Source of the DNA: Bolinopsis microptera
Taxonomy: Eukaryota > Ctenophora > Tentaculata > Lobata > Bolinopsidae
Direction: 5' to 3'
Length of the DNA stretch: 64,000 nt
Assembly: GCF_026151205.1 (NCBI RefSeq)
Contig: NC_087072.1
Span: 4,822,084 to 4,886,083, forward strand
Below, one piece after another: positions 20,644-33,182 of the stretch (within the stretch, counting starts at the first letter, position 1; each line of letters opens with the position of its first letter). Both the position numbers and the translations under genes were made by a program. The notes beneath the pieces are model-generated. The model was not told the DNA's origin and did no database searches. It saw nothing but the letters and a program-made list of their open reading frames with translations.

Positions 20644-22778
20644 TTATAGGTTTATAAACGATTCATATTTATTCAACTTACTTGGGTCTAAAAAGTTATT
20701 TGAGCTCTTGCAGTCGTTTACTGAGGTTGATCCAATGGCCGACTTCTTCCCGTTGGTACACTCCTGGCAAATACCACTTTCCATGTATCGATCAGCTAGA
20801 CATTTGCAGTCAGAGACTGAAGTTGCTTCCTTCTCCGAGGTGGAATGTTCAGGACAAGAATTGCAGTTCATTCCGTCATCTCCATAAGTGTCCTCAGGAC
20901 AGGACTCACAGATGTTTTGAACATTTTTCTTTTCGCCGGCTGAGCAGGTTTCGGTCTCGTCACTTGATCCCTCACTTGTTGCTTTTATTGAGGTGAATAC
21001 CAAGTCGTTATTGGACTTAAGTTCCATCTGTGAAAATGGAAATTCGTCAATTTAGGTTATATTTCAAATGAAGCAAGGAAGTTTGATGCCCAAGTTCTTA
21101 AAAAGTGAAAACCTGTAAAGTGGAATAATAAAGATCAATAAAGATCAAAAAAATTTCCATAGTTCAACCCGCTGGACTAAGGTAACCAGAATTAATTGAT
21201 GGAGGACCCGGGAAGACGGTCAATAAAAGCTGACAAGGAGCAGTAATGTGGAATGAGTGTCTCAAGAAATATTGTGAGCCATATTCATATTGTAAAACTG
21301 CTTGTTTTGAAATCGACAACTATGTACAATTTCGAGAAAAACTTTAAAATAATATCATGTACAGACCTCTATATTTTTATTCTTCCAATTGGATAAAGTG
21401 ACTGTAAAGGCGAAATTCGGTTTCCCAACTGAAATAATAGATTGCTGATCATCTTATTTAGATTGCAATATTATATATTTTTGAAGTCTATTTTAAAGTT
21501 ATTTAGAATGGGTTTCAAATATGTCAGTACGTTTGAAATTGAATTTTAAGTGAGCTGCACTAACGTGTGAAGGAAGTGTCCTCTGATAGCGATTTGAGAG
21601 CAAATTCTAGATTGCCTTGTTTGTTGATATTTATTGTTAACTCAATATCCTCGTCATTTTTAAAGTTGTAATTGTGGTTTTCTCCATCTTTTTTGAAGTT
21701 CGTATGTATACCACCTGAAATATACAACTAGGTAGGTTATTTCATTTTTAGTCGGGATTTTGCCGCATGCAGAATGGTGAAAGTCGTATGATTGATTTGA
21801 CCGCTAGTTTTATTTTTTTATTTAGCTAAATTAGAAACATGCCACTTCAAAATAAAACATGAGCCGTGCTAAACATGACACATCGTGTTCCTTAATGGAC
21901 GGGATTTAGATCAGAGCAACTGTTTAAATAACTGTTTACATTGTCATTAGAAGCCATTTTCATATCATGGTACGAATTAGGGGATTTTAAAAAATCGCCA
22001 AATATATTAACTTACTAATTTTTGCTGCTATGACGTCAATACCATTATTGAGCTAAATTCACAAATTTTGTAACGCTATTTTTTTAATGCCTCTTAACTT
22101 ATTAGCGTTAATGTCAAGCTAGGGCCGGACAAAAATAACCAAATAAGCAAAGCTTAAACTTACTCTGTTTGTTGGTATCGTATGCCCAAGCATCAATTTG
22201 ATGTTTCTGTATAGCTATTTCGTATCCTCTGTTCGGTTCGTCAAAGGATCCGTCGGTTAAATGTTGCCCTATGTACACGGTTGCTATGCCTGATGTTGAA
22301 ACGAACGTTCCTGGAAAATACAGTCTCAGTTACCACGTACAAGCAGTAAGCAATACATTGGAATATTAACTTACTAGGATGACATAGATAGCATTTTTCT
22401 TTTCGAAAACTACTATAAGTATAACGGACAGTGTCTTTTACCTTTAAACACAAATATTGATGTGTCGCCGTATTTTTTGGAGGCTTCAAACTCTTGACTT
22501 CCTTGCTTTTCTTGTGGACTCACGTCGAAAACTGAAACAGAAATGATTATTATACTATTGTACAGTGTATAACTATATGGATTCGAATGCTTTATAATTA
22601 ATATTGTTATTTTTGCGAAACATTTTTATTTTCAGTACACTAAAACTTAGCAAATGGCTGTTTCTGAAAACACCAAACTTTAAACCAATAATAAAGTTAA
22701 GTACATACTGGTAACAGAAGCGTCAGCAAAACTTCCACTCAAGATCGATAATATCCACATCAGCATGTAGATAATCAT
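20644..22778 (-). CDS. Secreted Cys-rich GCC2/GCC3-like protein, copy B
   Basis: Paralogue of the gene at 8123-10334 with the same exon plan: 22709-22778 (ATG, signal peptide MIIYMLMWILSILSGSFADA), 22442-22531, 22164-22310, 21565-21714, and the Cys-rich last exon up to about 20981 or 21027. All splice sites and the open frame are kept. Differences are small: exon 1 lost one codon (Tyr), exon 4 gained codons (KSLSED instead of KSED; NHNYNF-type change), and the last exon is almost unchanged (CNSCPEHSTS, CKCLADRY and CQECTNGKKS all present). Coding sequence is therefore better kept than the introns, which suggests constraint or recent duplication. The segment that carries copy A's TATA-like box is not included in this copy, so its promoter must be different or absent. 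Function unknown; likely secreted. Confidence 0.7.
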
Positions 22779-22990
22779 TTCTTTTAATTCCTTGTGTGAA
22801 TTATTGTAAAAGCGAGTGAATCACACAAACAAAAACACAAATAATTAAAAATGTTTGATATTTTTTGTCAGACACTGTACGACCCATCATCGCATCGATT
22901 ACGTTCAACGTTGGCGTAAGATCTGTAACAAAATCAGTCTATCTGAGACTCGATCTACAAAATATCATCATACAAAATGTGCATATGCAA

Positions 22991-25596
22991 AAAACTTATT
23001 CCTGGGCAACTGACCCAATAAATAACTTTTAAAGAAAAATAGAAATTAACATGAAAAAACGAAAATTACAACAGAGTTTGACAATTTAGAACTGAAAGAC
23101 AGAATAATAAAGTTACAGTAACTGTCTGATATAATTACTACTACAGGCTACTTAGTGCTCCTATAACGCTCCTAACCGGTACTTCTCTAGTACAGGTGCT
23201 AAAATACAAATGCAGCTGTGTTCCGTTCATTATAATGGTTATACTGTCACTAGTTAATAATTGATATAGTAATACGTCAGCTTGCAGAGTGATGACTGAG
23301 GGTACTTAACAAATTCAGTAATACCCCTTAGAATATCTAATGAAATATAACAAGACGCATTTGTTTATTTTGTAGGTTTATACAATTATAGCCTACCAAG
23401 ACGCGCGCCGAGTTGGACTCGTCGACGGTCTAATATTTGAAACAAATATTTTACGAGTATCACCCGTTAATTGTATATCCACTACCAAATGCTGTGTCGT
23501 CTTTTAATTAGAAATTTGAGCAAATTGCATGCTTTTGTTTATAAACAATAGCTAGTTGGGGTATTAGCCTATAAGTCTGCAATGGGGGAAATTATATTAT
23601 TACTATCTAAACGACCCTTCCGATCATCAAATTCAATGATTCAATAATCATTTATCATTGTCATTGTTAATGTTATCAAAATCATCCTCGGTCTGGTAAT
23701 TATTGACAATTGTCAATTATATCTAGATTCTTCAGAGACGAAATATAATTATCAAACTGTTTGCGATTTAACATGGCAGTACGGCACTTGCCCGAATTAT
23801 CTAAATGATAAAACTAAGCCTAAGGCTAAAACTATACAGATACTAGGTACTTAGTGGTTAGTTTTATAATGAAAGTGTAATGTGAATGAAGACTGAAGTC
23901 CAAAGATGCAATGCCGATTTAGCGCCTTGTGGCGCGTCACTGGACTTCGGTAAAAAACAAACTAAGCTTTTCAAAGATAGGTGATTAAGGATGGTTAGGT
24001 CAATTGGTAACGCGCGATTATTCGTAATCGTACACTATTTGCGTATTTGCGCCTTGACCGTGATCTTCAGGGATTTGGATTCAAGCTTGTTTTAATATTT
24101 GTCTATCGCAGTTATCATATCAGAGATGTAACACAGCCTAAAAATGAACCTTAATTTAATGCTGATATTAACACAGCAGCTAATTTATTAAAGTTAAAGT
24201 TAACACTAAACCTTATATTTATAATGACATTGTGATTGATGGATCAATGGTCTTTTCAAGTACTAGTAGAGAAAGGCGCAATGGTACGACCAATATACCT
24301 CATGTCCAGGTCATCATGACGTTGTATATTGTACATTGTATAAGTATAACACCTTCGCGTCCAAAAAGTCTAAACCATTAGAAAAGTCTAAACCATTATA
24401 AAACGTTCAGACTAAGAGTTAAAAACAAAGAAGGTTGTCTGATTCTATGTCCACCGTCCAGGTCCTTTTCCTCCCGCGGCTATGATAACCACGTGATAGA
24501 TAATTATATCCACGTGACTATGAGCATACGCCATAAATAGCTATATGTAGCGTAAACTAACGTGAGGGTTGCCGGTTGGTGCTACTACAGTGCGGAGGAA
24601 ATGAGTCTCGAGAGTCGAGACAAAGAGCTGCGGAGGATAGAAGGAACAGCATGTGCAGCTGTGCAGACACCACGGTACAAGTGTGAATATATAGTTTAGA
24701 CATCTGCTGTATAACTGAAACTATTCTTATAATTACGTCATAATAAAATTTAATTTCTCCGACAAATTGAATTAATGACATATTCAGACCAACTTCATAA
24801 TCATTTCTCATCAATTTTGGCAGACAGAATTATCATTTGTTCAAAATTGGCAACTTTGTTGCTCTTTCATTTTATGCTTCAACAATTTACATAATATTGA
24901 TCAATAACTTGTTTACCAAAACTCTGGAAAGAACTTTGATGGGTTGTCTAATATGAACAACATGGTTGTGACAAGAAGTGGCTACCTTTATTAAAACCAC
25001 TGGGGCTATTTTTACTGTAACCGAAAAACAGTTTTTAAGGTCTAAAGACTGGTTTAATCTTGTGCATTTCATGCTTAGATGCATGTTCGTCAGAGTGATC
25101 GAATGAATTCGACGAACCTCTAAAAAATACAAAAATCAGATGGGCTGCTTCAAGAAAACTAAAATGTTCCCCTGCTGTTTGCCAGTTCGCCATACATTAC
25201 AATTACAGCTAATTGAAGTTATAAATTATAGCATATATTGCATGTGCTTTCCCTTTATGTTGTTAGCAGGAAAATAAGAACGTCGCTATGTCTTTAAAAC
25301 TCTGATATAATGGCTAAATAGTATAATCGTTAAAAATTATCGACCTATAATTACGTTTACAGATGCATTAGTTGATAGCCCGATAAAAAGCAAATGGACA
25401 GCTGCTACGTTAGCGTTTATAATGGACCTCGTGAACAGAGTTCGATTATGGTTTCATCGGTTAAGTACTTGCAATGTTGAATGTTATAAATATATATTTT
25501 AATAAAGCTTTCGCTGACGTTAAGGAAAGTAGAGATTGTCCAGCAAGGGTGTTAATTAGCCGCAATCCTCCCAAGATAAAATACGTTAGGATCTTA
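22991..25596. other. Intergenic, dispersed repeat only
   Basis: I see no supportable gene. The open frames at 24557-24814 and 24887-25132 (minus) have no recognisable motif. A reverse-orientation copy of the GTCGACGAGTCC repeat lies at 23385-23470. Confidence 0.5.
23385..23470 (-). repeat. GTCGACGAGTCC dispersed repeat, copy 2
   Basis: Reads on the minus strand as TAACGGGTGATACTCGTAAA, ATATTTGTTTCA, then ACCGTCGACGAGTCCAACTC and GGCGCGCGTCTTGGTAGG. It is the same family as at 3135 and 63268. Confidence 0.7.
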
Positions 25597-26230
25597 AGAT
25601 TTTTTAGATATCATTGAGCATAAGCAGTGATACAACGTATCTCGGGATGATCCGCAGAGTCTCGACTAGTTTCGGCTTACCGCCATCAACAGGATCGATG
25701 AATCATCTAGCGGGAAATTTGAAATCAATTATCAATAAACAACATTCCGAAAGTATAAAAGTAAAATTCAAAAGAAAAAGTCAGTAGGAAAATGTACGAA
25801 GTAGGTAATGTAAATAAGGTAACTACTGTGAAAGCATGGAGTGGGCCAAAACAACTACAAAACGTGCAGAGTAAGACTGAACTGAGATAGGAAGTTAAAA
25901 GGAGGAAACACGTTCGCAAGCAAAAAGTACACTTTACTGCTAATAACCTAAGAGAGAGTGTGTGTAAGTGTAAAGGGTAAAAATAGCCAAACATCGGACC
26001 TAATTCCCGGTAACTTTGCTCCTATTTAACCCAATAATCCTCGCTTTAAATTTCTCGATATAAATATCTTCAAACATGTTAAGTTCCTCCTAATGGCCCC
26101 CATTTCAACAACCAGGAATCGAAGAACTGAAAACAGAAATGAAACAACTTGTAGATACAATAGTACTGAGCAGACCCACCCCCAACCTGACAAAAGCGGA
26201 AACTAGAGGCCAAAACTGGTGTAATCTAGC

Positions 26231-28210
26231 ATGATGCGCCTTGGTAAATTGGTTTTCACAAGAGCTGATAAAGGAGGAAGTGTCCTTGTGATGAACCCCC
26301 AGGATGTGGATAAAGCTATAAGAGCTGAACTTAGCAAATCAGATGGTTACAGCAGTCTACCAGAAGACCCTAATGATGGAATTCTTAAAAACCAGAAGTT
26401 GCTTATTGAAAATCTAATCAATAACGGCTCTTTCAACAACAAGATTTTAGAAACCATTACAGGGTACACAGAAAGAGGAGGGAAAATGAGAAAAACCTGT
26501 TTTAAGACAAGGACAGGAATACCATACCCACTATTCAAGATCCACAAACTAGACCCCCAACAAATCCTAGACAGGACCATTCCCCCATCGAGATTAGTAC
26601 ACGCTCTTACCCAATCTCCAACAACCAGGCTTGAACAATTCCTTGCTCACCACTTCGGCCAAGTTTCACGTAACTATGCTAGTGATGAATACATCAAGGA
26701 TACAAACGATTTCCTACACCAAATAAAAGAAGTCGGAATAGAAGAAGGCGAATTACTCTATACTCTAGACGTGAAAGCCCTTTACCCGAGCATGGACCAG
26801 ACCATCGTTCTACAGTCAGTCAAAGCAGCACTGGAAGAGGATAGAACCCTAACCCCTGAAATCAGAAGCGGCATACTCCCATGCATCGAATTCTGTCTTC
26901 AAAACTCTACTCTAGAGTACAGAGGCATGTATTTCAAAGCCATCAAAGGAGTACCAACAGGCGGCTCCATATCCAGACCTTTGGCTGACACATTCCTCAA
27001 ATTTCTCAAACTACATCTCAAATCTAAAATACCAGAGTGGGATGTACTCATCAGACTATGGAAAAGGTATATCGACGACATTTTCGGTATATGGAGAGGT
27101 ACGAAAGAGGAATTTGAGGATTTCGTCTCTAAACTCAACAGTGAGTCATCAACTTACGGGATAGAGTTCACAGGGGATGGAGGTAGAGAGCTAAGCTTCT
27201 TGGATGTTAAGGTCAGGATAACAGATCCAGAACACGACACACCAGTAACTCTGGCTACCTCTCTGTTCAAGAAACCTACTGATAACAGATCTTTTCTACA
27301 GAGGAACAGTCACCATCCTCCTCATGTCTTCAAAAGCGTTCCTTACTCACAACTTCTAAGAACAAAAACCATATGCTCAGATGAGGACACTTTTATGGAA
27401 GCAGCACAAGAGATTATGGGAGACTTCAAGAAAAGCGGATACAGGGATGCAGAACTTAAGGCAGCATTAACCAAAGCTAGTCTGGTTAACCGGGATCAAC
27501 GCCTTACACCGAGGGAGAATACCAATGAGTCTATGCCAAATAGTGAACACTGCAACTTGATCCTCTCAACACAGTACTGCAAGGAACTCAACGAAATCAG
27601 GAGCTTCCTTGAAGATAAGAAACAAACTATTGAGCATATCATTGGTAAGCAGGTATCCATAACAATAGCTCACAGAAGGGACAACAACATCGCAGATGAA
27701 ATGTTCAAGAGGCGGAGATTTGCGACAACACCTGCTGACTCAGCACCCAACTCCATCAATACGGCGGACATAACATCACAAGCTTGCAATAGACCTCGCT
27801 GTCTTACATGCAAGCTAACTAGTGGAACAGCAAATGGTACTTTGACAGTTAACAAACAGATTATCAGAATTGACATGCGGCTTAACTGTAGTAATGAAAA
27901 CGTGATTTATGTAGCCCAATGTAAACTGTGCGATAGTGGCTTTTATTTCGGCCAAACCTGGTTGACTTTAAGCACACGAATGAACAGCCACAGGGCAGCT
28001 TTTAAACCAGTTTGTTACACTAAATCGGCCCTTTCCATGCACATATCTGAAATGCACCAAGACAAACTTTCTGAGAAATTAAGCAATTTTAATTTGGGTA
28101 TTATTAAACAATGTAGTAGAGAGGAACTTAACATGTTTGAAGATATTTATATCGAGAAATTTAAAGCGAGGATTATTGGGTTAAATAGGAGCAAAGTTAC
28201 CGGGAATTAG
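26231..28210 (+). CDS. Penelope-like reverse transcriptase with GIY-YIG endonuclease
   Basis: 659 codons. The N-terminal RADKGGSVLV block (residues 11-20) is the Penelope signature. RT motif A is TLDVKALYPSM (178-188), motif B region GVPTGGSISRPLAD, and motif C RYIDDIFGIW (279-288), so both aspartates are present. RT motif E-like LSFLDVKV follows. Then come a linker with RPRCLTCKL (521-529) and the GIY-YIG domain: NENVIYVAQCKLC (555-567), GFYFGQTW, RMNSHR (583-588), LSMHISEMH and FEDIYIEKF with its glutamate. The C..C..H..H pattern matches the zinc-linked EN of EN+ Penelope elements. YIG is YFG here. Upstream, a related frame (LTKAETRGQNW, about 26180-26212) continues in another phase, so the 5' end is frameshifted or truncated and the ATG at 26231 may not be the original start. 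The core could still be catalytically competent. Confidence 0.9.
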   Translation: MMRLGKLVFTRADKGGSVLVMNPQDVDKAIRAELSKSDGYSSLPEDPNDGILKNQKLLIENLINNGSFNNKILETITGYTERGGKMRKTCFKTRTGIPYPLFKIHKLDPQQILDRTIPPSRLVHALTQSPTTRLEQFLAHHFGQVSRNYASDEYIKDTNDFLHQIKEVGIEEGELLYTLDVKALYPSMDQTIVLQSVKAALEEDRTLTPEIRSGILPCIEFCLQNSTLEYRGMYFKAIKGVPTGGSISRPLADTFLKFLKLHLKSKIPEWDVLIRLWKRYIDDIFGIWRGTKEEFEDFVSKLNSESSTYGIEFTGDGGRELSFLDVKVRITDPEHDTPVTLATSLFKKPTDNRSFLQRNSHHPPHVFKSVPYSQLLRTKTICSDEDTFMEAAQEIMGDFKKSGYRDAELKAALTKASLVNRDQRLTPRENTNESMPNSEHCNLILSTQYCKELNEIRSFLEDKKQTIEHIIGKQVSITIAHRRDNNIADEMFKRRRFATTPADSAPNSINTADITSQACNRPRCLTCKLTSGTANGTLTVNKQIIRIDMRLNCSNENVIYVAQCKLCDSGFYFGQTWLTLSTRMNSHRAAFKPVCYTKSALSMHISEMHQDKLSEKLSNFNLGIIKQCSREELNMFEDIYIEKFKARIIGLNRSKVTGN

Positions 28211-28496
28211 GTCCGATGTTTGGCTATTTTTACCCTTTACACTTACACACACTCTCTCTTAGGTTATTAGCAGTAAAGTGTACTTTTTGCTTGCGAACGT
28301 GTTTCCTCCTTTTAACTTCCTATCTCAGTTCAGTCTTACTCTGCACGTTTTGTAGTTGTTTTGGCCCACTCCATGCTTTCACAGTAGTTACCTTATTTAC
28401 ATTACCTACTTCGTACATTTTCCTACTGACTTTTTCTTTTGAATTTTACTTTTATACTTTCGGAATGTTGTTTATTGATAATTGATTTCAAATTTC

Positions 28497-28566
28497 CCGC
28501 TAGATGATTCATCGATCCTGTTGATGGCGGTAAGCCGAAACTAGTCGAGACTCTGCGGATCATCCC
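28497..28566 (+). ncRNA. Possible hammerhead-like ribozyme in Penelope arm
   Basis: Hammerhead-type blocks appear in the right order: CTGTTGA (28518-28524), a stem-loop GGC-GGTAA-GCC (28526-28536), GAAAC (28537-28541), a tiny TA loop and GTC (28544-28546) as the cleavage site. GATGAT upstream can pair with ATCATC downstream as part of helix I. Penelope-like elements are known to carry minimal type I hammerheads with a very short helix III. Against it: the consensus is CTGANGA, and this copy has T at the invariant A6, and helix II pairing next to the core is imperfect. An inverted twin lies in the left arm (about 25640-25709, minus). Confidence 0.4.
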
Positions 28567-28610
28567 GAGATACGTTGTATCACTGCTTATGCTTAATGAT
28601 ATCTAAAAAA

Positions 28611-31600
28611 TAAATATATATTTATAATACCTATACGTACGACTAATTAAATAATATTCTATGTTATTATTAATAGTTATTGTTCTTGAATGCATAACTT
28701 AGTTAGGATGGGCAGAACAGTTTCCATGGAAGTAATAAGTATTAAACGCCGCAGTGTACCAGAAAATAATCTAATAATAACTTGCTGCCCACTGATAACG
28801 AAGCAGCAGGAGCTGAGTCGGTTAAACGGCATAATAATGATAATATCGATAACAGGGTATAATTTTACTGGTTATGGCGGGTTATAATACTACTTAACTC
28901 TAACATCATCTGAGAATGGGTTGGGCATGGCTGGCCGGTTTTGCTAGGCAGATCAGATCGAAAATTAAAAGAATAGTCACTAGTCTTACTTCCAATGCTC
29001 ATAATATTCAATATTTATATATCCCACTCCCAGGGGTATAACTATATTCTAGATAAGAAATAAAACATAGCAGTAAAATAGATGAAGCTAATATAGTGTT
29101 ATAAGTTATAACTACAGTGTCATAGTCGCGGAGAAGAGATGCATACAACCCTTTTATTTGTCTCTAATGACTCATATTTATCCGTAACATGACCTAATAA
29201 CAACCTTTTAAATTTGATATCGTAGAGCCAAAATACGGCTGTATCTGGATCACAGTCAGGAGTTATCACAAAATATGACTCAGACTAATTTAGGATAACA
29301 ATATGGCCAATGTGATGTTATTGGCTTATTTGGCAGGGGTCGACTCGGACTATCATATTCAATAAAAAGATCAGTACGGGGCCGTCAAAAGGTAACGGCT
29401 CACGACATAGGAGCAAAGCTGTCCCACATTAATGGCGCTCTCGCATTTATAATCGATAAAAACTATAGCTCTAACTTTTTGCTATATTAATGAGAACTGT
29501 TTCATGTGTCATGGTCACTTTCATGCGACTAAGAGCATAACTATTGAATATAATTTTAACGAATCACATAATTTGGAGTAGAAAAGCACCCAAACTTGAC
29601 CAACTAGATTAAATACAGGGGGCTGCACCAATGGTCACTCCTTTGGGTGGTGACGAGTAACGGGTCTGATCAAATGACCAGGCCACCTCATGCTCAGTTA
29701 TGTGACTATTTTTGCAGCTGAACAGCTGACGGATTAAAATACGTGGCAACAGGAATGTTGGGCACCAACACCAGCGTTTGGTGTTTTCAACTAAGTCATT
29801 ATACCGGTACATCCTCATTTTGACAGAGGAGGGTCTGTGTTGAGTGTTCTGTTATTTACAGTTGTGGGAGGGGATATTTGTCATTTCATTGTGGTGGGTA
29901 TAAGTGAAATAACTAAATAAGATACAGCGGTACTTTGGCAATATACTACATATAATATAGGTAAATGCAGTGTGCAAAATACGCAACCAGGCGGAACCAT
30001 CAAAACGAATTAATAAACAATTCCTGCTATGTTACTACAAACCAAGGTTGTAACTAAAAATTTTTGACAAGAAGCACTCGGAGACAACTGTACCTATGCC
30101 GTCCGAGAAAAGTGGTTTAAGTTTAACGTTTATATTTAAGACGCCCCCCCCCCCCCCCCGAAAGATTTTTGGCGCCCCTACAAACATTTTTTGACCTACA
30201 ATTCGGGAACCGCAGACCCTGCATGCTATCCAATTGTGGGCCATCTAGGTTCAGCCTCTCTTAAAAAGGTTCTGCGGGATCCCCTCTGTTGTACCAACTG
30301 TACTGTCCGATAGCTTGCCCAGGATAACATTAGTATTTGAAAATTGAAGTAGATTCCAATGATTCTGGATTTACAGAATTAAAACGGAATTGGGAAAGCA
30401 GTTCGTTGGAGCGAACAATGACAAAGCAAAAAGCAAAGATAAGACGGATATATAATATATGACCTAATATTCTAAAAATATAGCTAGGCAGCGTCAGTTA
30501 AATTTTATTTCTATTATCTTGCTTAACCGTATCATTGGATATTTAAATGTCGCCATCTACATGAGTCCTTTGTTTAAACGCAAGAGTGACGCTAAGACAT
30601 TTAACAAGTTGCTTACTCGAATCGATTCACTTCGTCCTGCTCAGATCCTAGTACCCAGGACCTTGGACGCAAAATTTTAAACCTCCTTGACTTACTGCCC
30701 AAGATCGAACGTGTTGGCACCAGAATGTTATGCCCAAGTTCATCAGCCCCAGAGCATCGTGCCTCATGACCTAGTAGTTGTATCACAATTCACAGTGAGC
30801 TTCAGTGTTCAGGCTACAGTGACGTGAAGCCTTAGCCCTAAGAGCTGAGGATAACGTCATAGCTGATGAGATCATGAGAAATAAATAATAATAATTGCAA
30901 TGCCAGTAGACATCAAGGATCTTGGGTACAATCCGTTTATTTAGGATTAGGATTCATGCTTAATATGTAATGGGAAAAAGAAGGTCGTTGGGGAGGTAAA
31001 GACAAAAAACCAAGCCACGGTGGATATATATTAATGATATCTCAAGAGATATTAGGGCAGTGTGAGTTATGTTTCTAGATTTCTTCTCGTCCGGCTTACC
31101 GTCAATATATTTTCCGAATATCTAAGAATTGCCACCTCCGAGGAGCCATTGTTTAAAAATGGTTTGAGTCGTAAGTTAAGAAATTCAAACAATTGCTTTC
31201 TCATGACAGTGATTTTTAATACATGGTATCAACAATAACTTTTTACAATGATTTCAAGCTCGTATAAATATAGATACTGATCCTAAACATGATCCTATAA
31301 GCTTGTATGCAGATTCAGAGTTCTTCCAAAACACCAAAATTAACACAACCATAACATAAGAATATTTTACATAATGATATCGTATGATAAAGTGGGACGG
31401 TTATGTACAATTTACAAATACAGGAATACTATTCTAATAACGATGCAACATTCTTCGGGTGGAATTCTAAAAAGGTACCAGTAAAAACCCTAGCCCTAAA
31501 AATAATTAATTTATGATAATAATATTATTCTTAAAATTATACATTTTAAAATTAACAATCACCTTTGATCGTGCTTACAAAATAAAAGCTACAATTACAA

Positions 31601-32935
31601 AGTATACAATAAACCAGCAATCGTCTTGGTTTTCACTTTCAGCCTAGCCTAATAATATAAAATCAACAATACAATAATGGACATCCATAATGAATCACTA
31701 TCTACACGGTGTCCAATAGACTGGGTGGCGAACCATATTTTTCCTGATGCGTCGACAGCGATTAGCCAATCAAAACCCAAAATCACTGTCACAAATCAAA
31801 ACAAATATGGTTCGCCCTTCCAGATATCTATAGACGAAACTGATAAAGTGATATTTGCCACTAAACAAGTTCCTGATTTCAATATAGTCACTGACTGATA
31901 AAATCGAAATCGATATTGATCTGAATAAGAAAGCATGAGTGAGATCCGCCCATGATTTGAGGCTATCTCGACACAAACAATGAGTAACTAGCGAATGATG
32001 AGACTTCAAATTGTCTCTGAATCCAGAGAGGGTGTTGGTGACTGGATCCTAGCTCCACTCATGAATACACAGTAACTACCTGTAATGAGGGGTTACTATT
32101 AGTGGGCTATTTCCTCGCGATAATTACAGGGTGTTTAAAGACTCGTGTCCAAATTCTGAATGGCCGTTAAAATCTAACAAATAGGTCAAACAGTTCGATT
32201 TTTCTTTCAAATTATAGATAATAATATAATATGTATGGTAAGTTGCATTCCGATCAGGAACTGATCCTATTGCATTCCGATTTCCGGAGAGACATCGTCA
32301 GTCTAAGATTTTAATCTGACAACGCATGTCCCGGCCCCAACCCTTTGTAGTATTTCATCTTCAGTTCCGGAGAAATAGAAGTAATTGTCGTTAGTATAGA
32401 TCGTGAGTTAGCCAGATGGAGGAGTAGGAACACGTCATGGTTCATCATGTTAATTACCACTACAAGTCACAAGTAACACCTGTAACTTGTTCTACAATTA
32501 TTGAGCCTGGTAATTACAATCCAATAATTACCAGAGCCAGGCGCCATGCAGCTGTCTTGACAGGAGAAGAACGTTAGTTCCTTAACTTCAGCTAACGACT
32601 CAAACTTCCTAATTAAATAGGGACTCGACTTCTGCTGCTATTCAATGTTTCATTTATGCAATATTTAATATTAATTAGATTGATCTTCGCCAGTCTTTGG
32701 GACTTGTTAGTCTCGACTCAAAATTATATGCTGTCCTTGTAAAGTGTTTCAAAGGTGTCCCTTTGAATTAAAATATTTAGTAAGCGTCTTGATAAAAATG
32801 TTTGGATTTGTTCAGGACCAAAGTTTATGACGATCAACTGCCACTCAAAAAAGTCTCGATTGATTTTTAAGAAACAAAAGTTGACCTGAAACGTGGCCAT
32901 AGAAGACGCTACCCGTAAAACTAAATACATCAATA
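28611..32935. other. Intergenic, no gene supported
   Basis: A 4.3-kb stretch with no coding family I recognise. A poly-C tract lies at 30143-30158. The open frame at 31677-31898 (+, 73 codons, ATG) shows no known motif and may be accidental; the frames at 29609-29818 and 30035-30244 are probably noise. Confidence 0.45.
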
Positions 32936-33182
32936 CACAATAAGTACACAATGTACACAATAAGTACATAATGTACACAATAAGTACATAATGTACACAA
33001 TAAGTACACAATATGTACTCAATAAGTACACAATATGTACTCAATAAGTACACAATATGTACTCAATAAGTACACAATATGTACTCAATAAGTACACAAT
33101 ATGTACTCAATAAGTACACAATATGTACTCAATAAGTACACAATATGTACTCAATAAGTACACAATGTACTCAATAAGTACA
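32936..33182. repeat. 22-bp minisatellite at KCC 3' end
   Basis: Tandem units built from AATAAGTACACAATATGTACTC (about 22 bp), with a shorter variant AATAAGTACAYAATGTACAC at 32937-33008. Each unit is self-complementary in part (GTAC...GTAC). The array overlaps the last codons of the KCC reading frame on the minus strand. Confidence 0.9.

Larger units (their letters stand above)
19240..22990. repeat. Segmental duplication, copy B
   Basis: Direct-orientation copy of 6355-10540 about 12.7 kb away. It lacks the MITE and the 120-bp repeat of copy A and has its own palindrome and 109-bp insert. The right breakpoint is just after TGTGCATAT (about 22987), some 210 bases upstream of the gene's ATG and before the position of copy A's TATA box. 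Confidence 0.9.
25597..28610 (+). mobile_element. Penelope-like element with inverted flanking arms
   Basis: The coding part at 26231-28210 is bracketed by inverted arms of about 494 bp, 25597-26090 and 28117-28610. The arms are almost identical: the accidental 89-codon frame (25725-25994 minus, 28216-28485 plus) is the same in both. The right arm includes the last 31 codons of the ORF and the 3' non-coding part, so the left arm is an inverted copy of the element's own 3' end. Such inverted or partial flanking copies are typical of Penelope-like elements. High arm identity points to recent insertion or gene conversion. Confidence 0.85.

Noticed and set aside
25725-25994. 89-residue hydrophobic frame (MFGYFYPLHLHTLSLRLLAV...) present at both ends of the Penelope-like element
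   Set aside because: It lies in the non-coding arms and is duplicated only because the arms are inverted copies; there is no independent support for translation.
30855-30890. CTGATGAG followed by GAGAAA as a hammerhead core
   Set aside because: The intervening bases cannot form helix II and no helix I or III partner is visible.
31677-31898. 73-codon plus-strand ORF in the intergenic region
   Set aside because: It starts with ATG but has no recognisable domain, splice partner or repeat relation; treated as noise.
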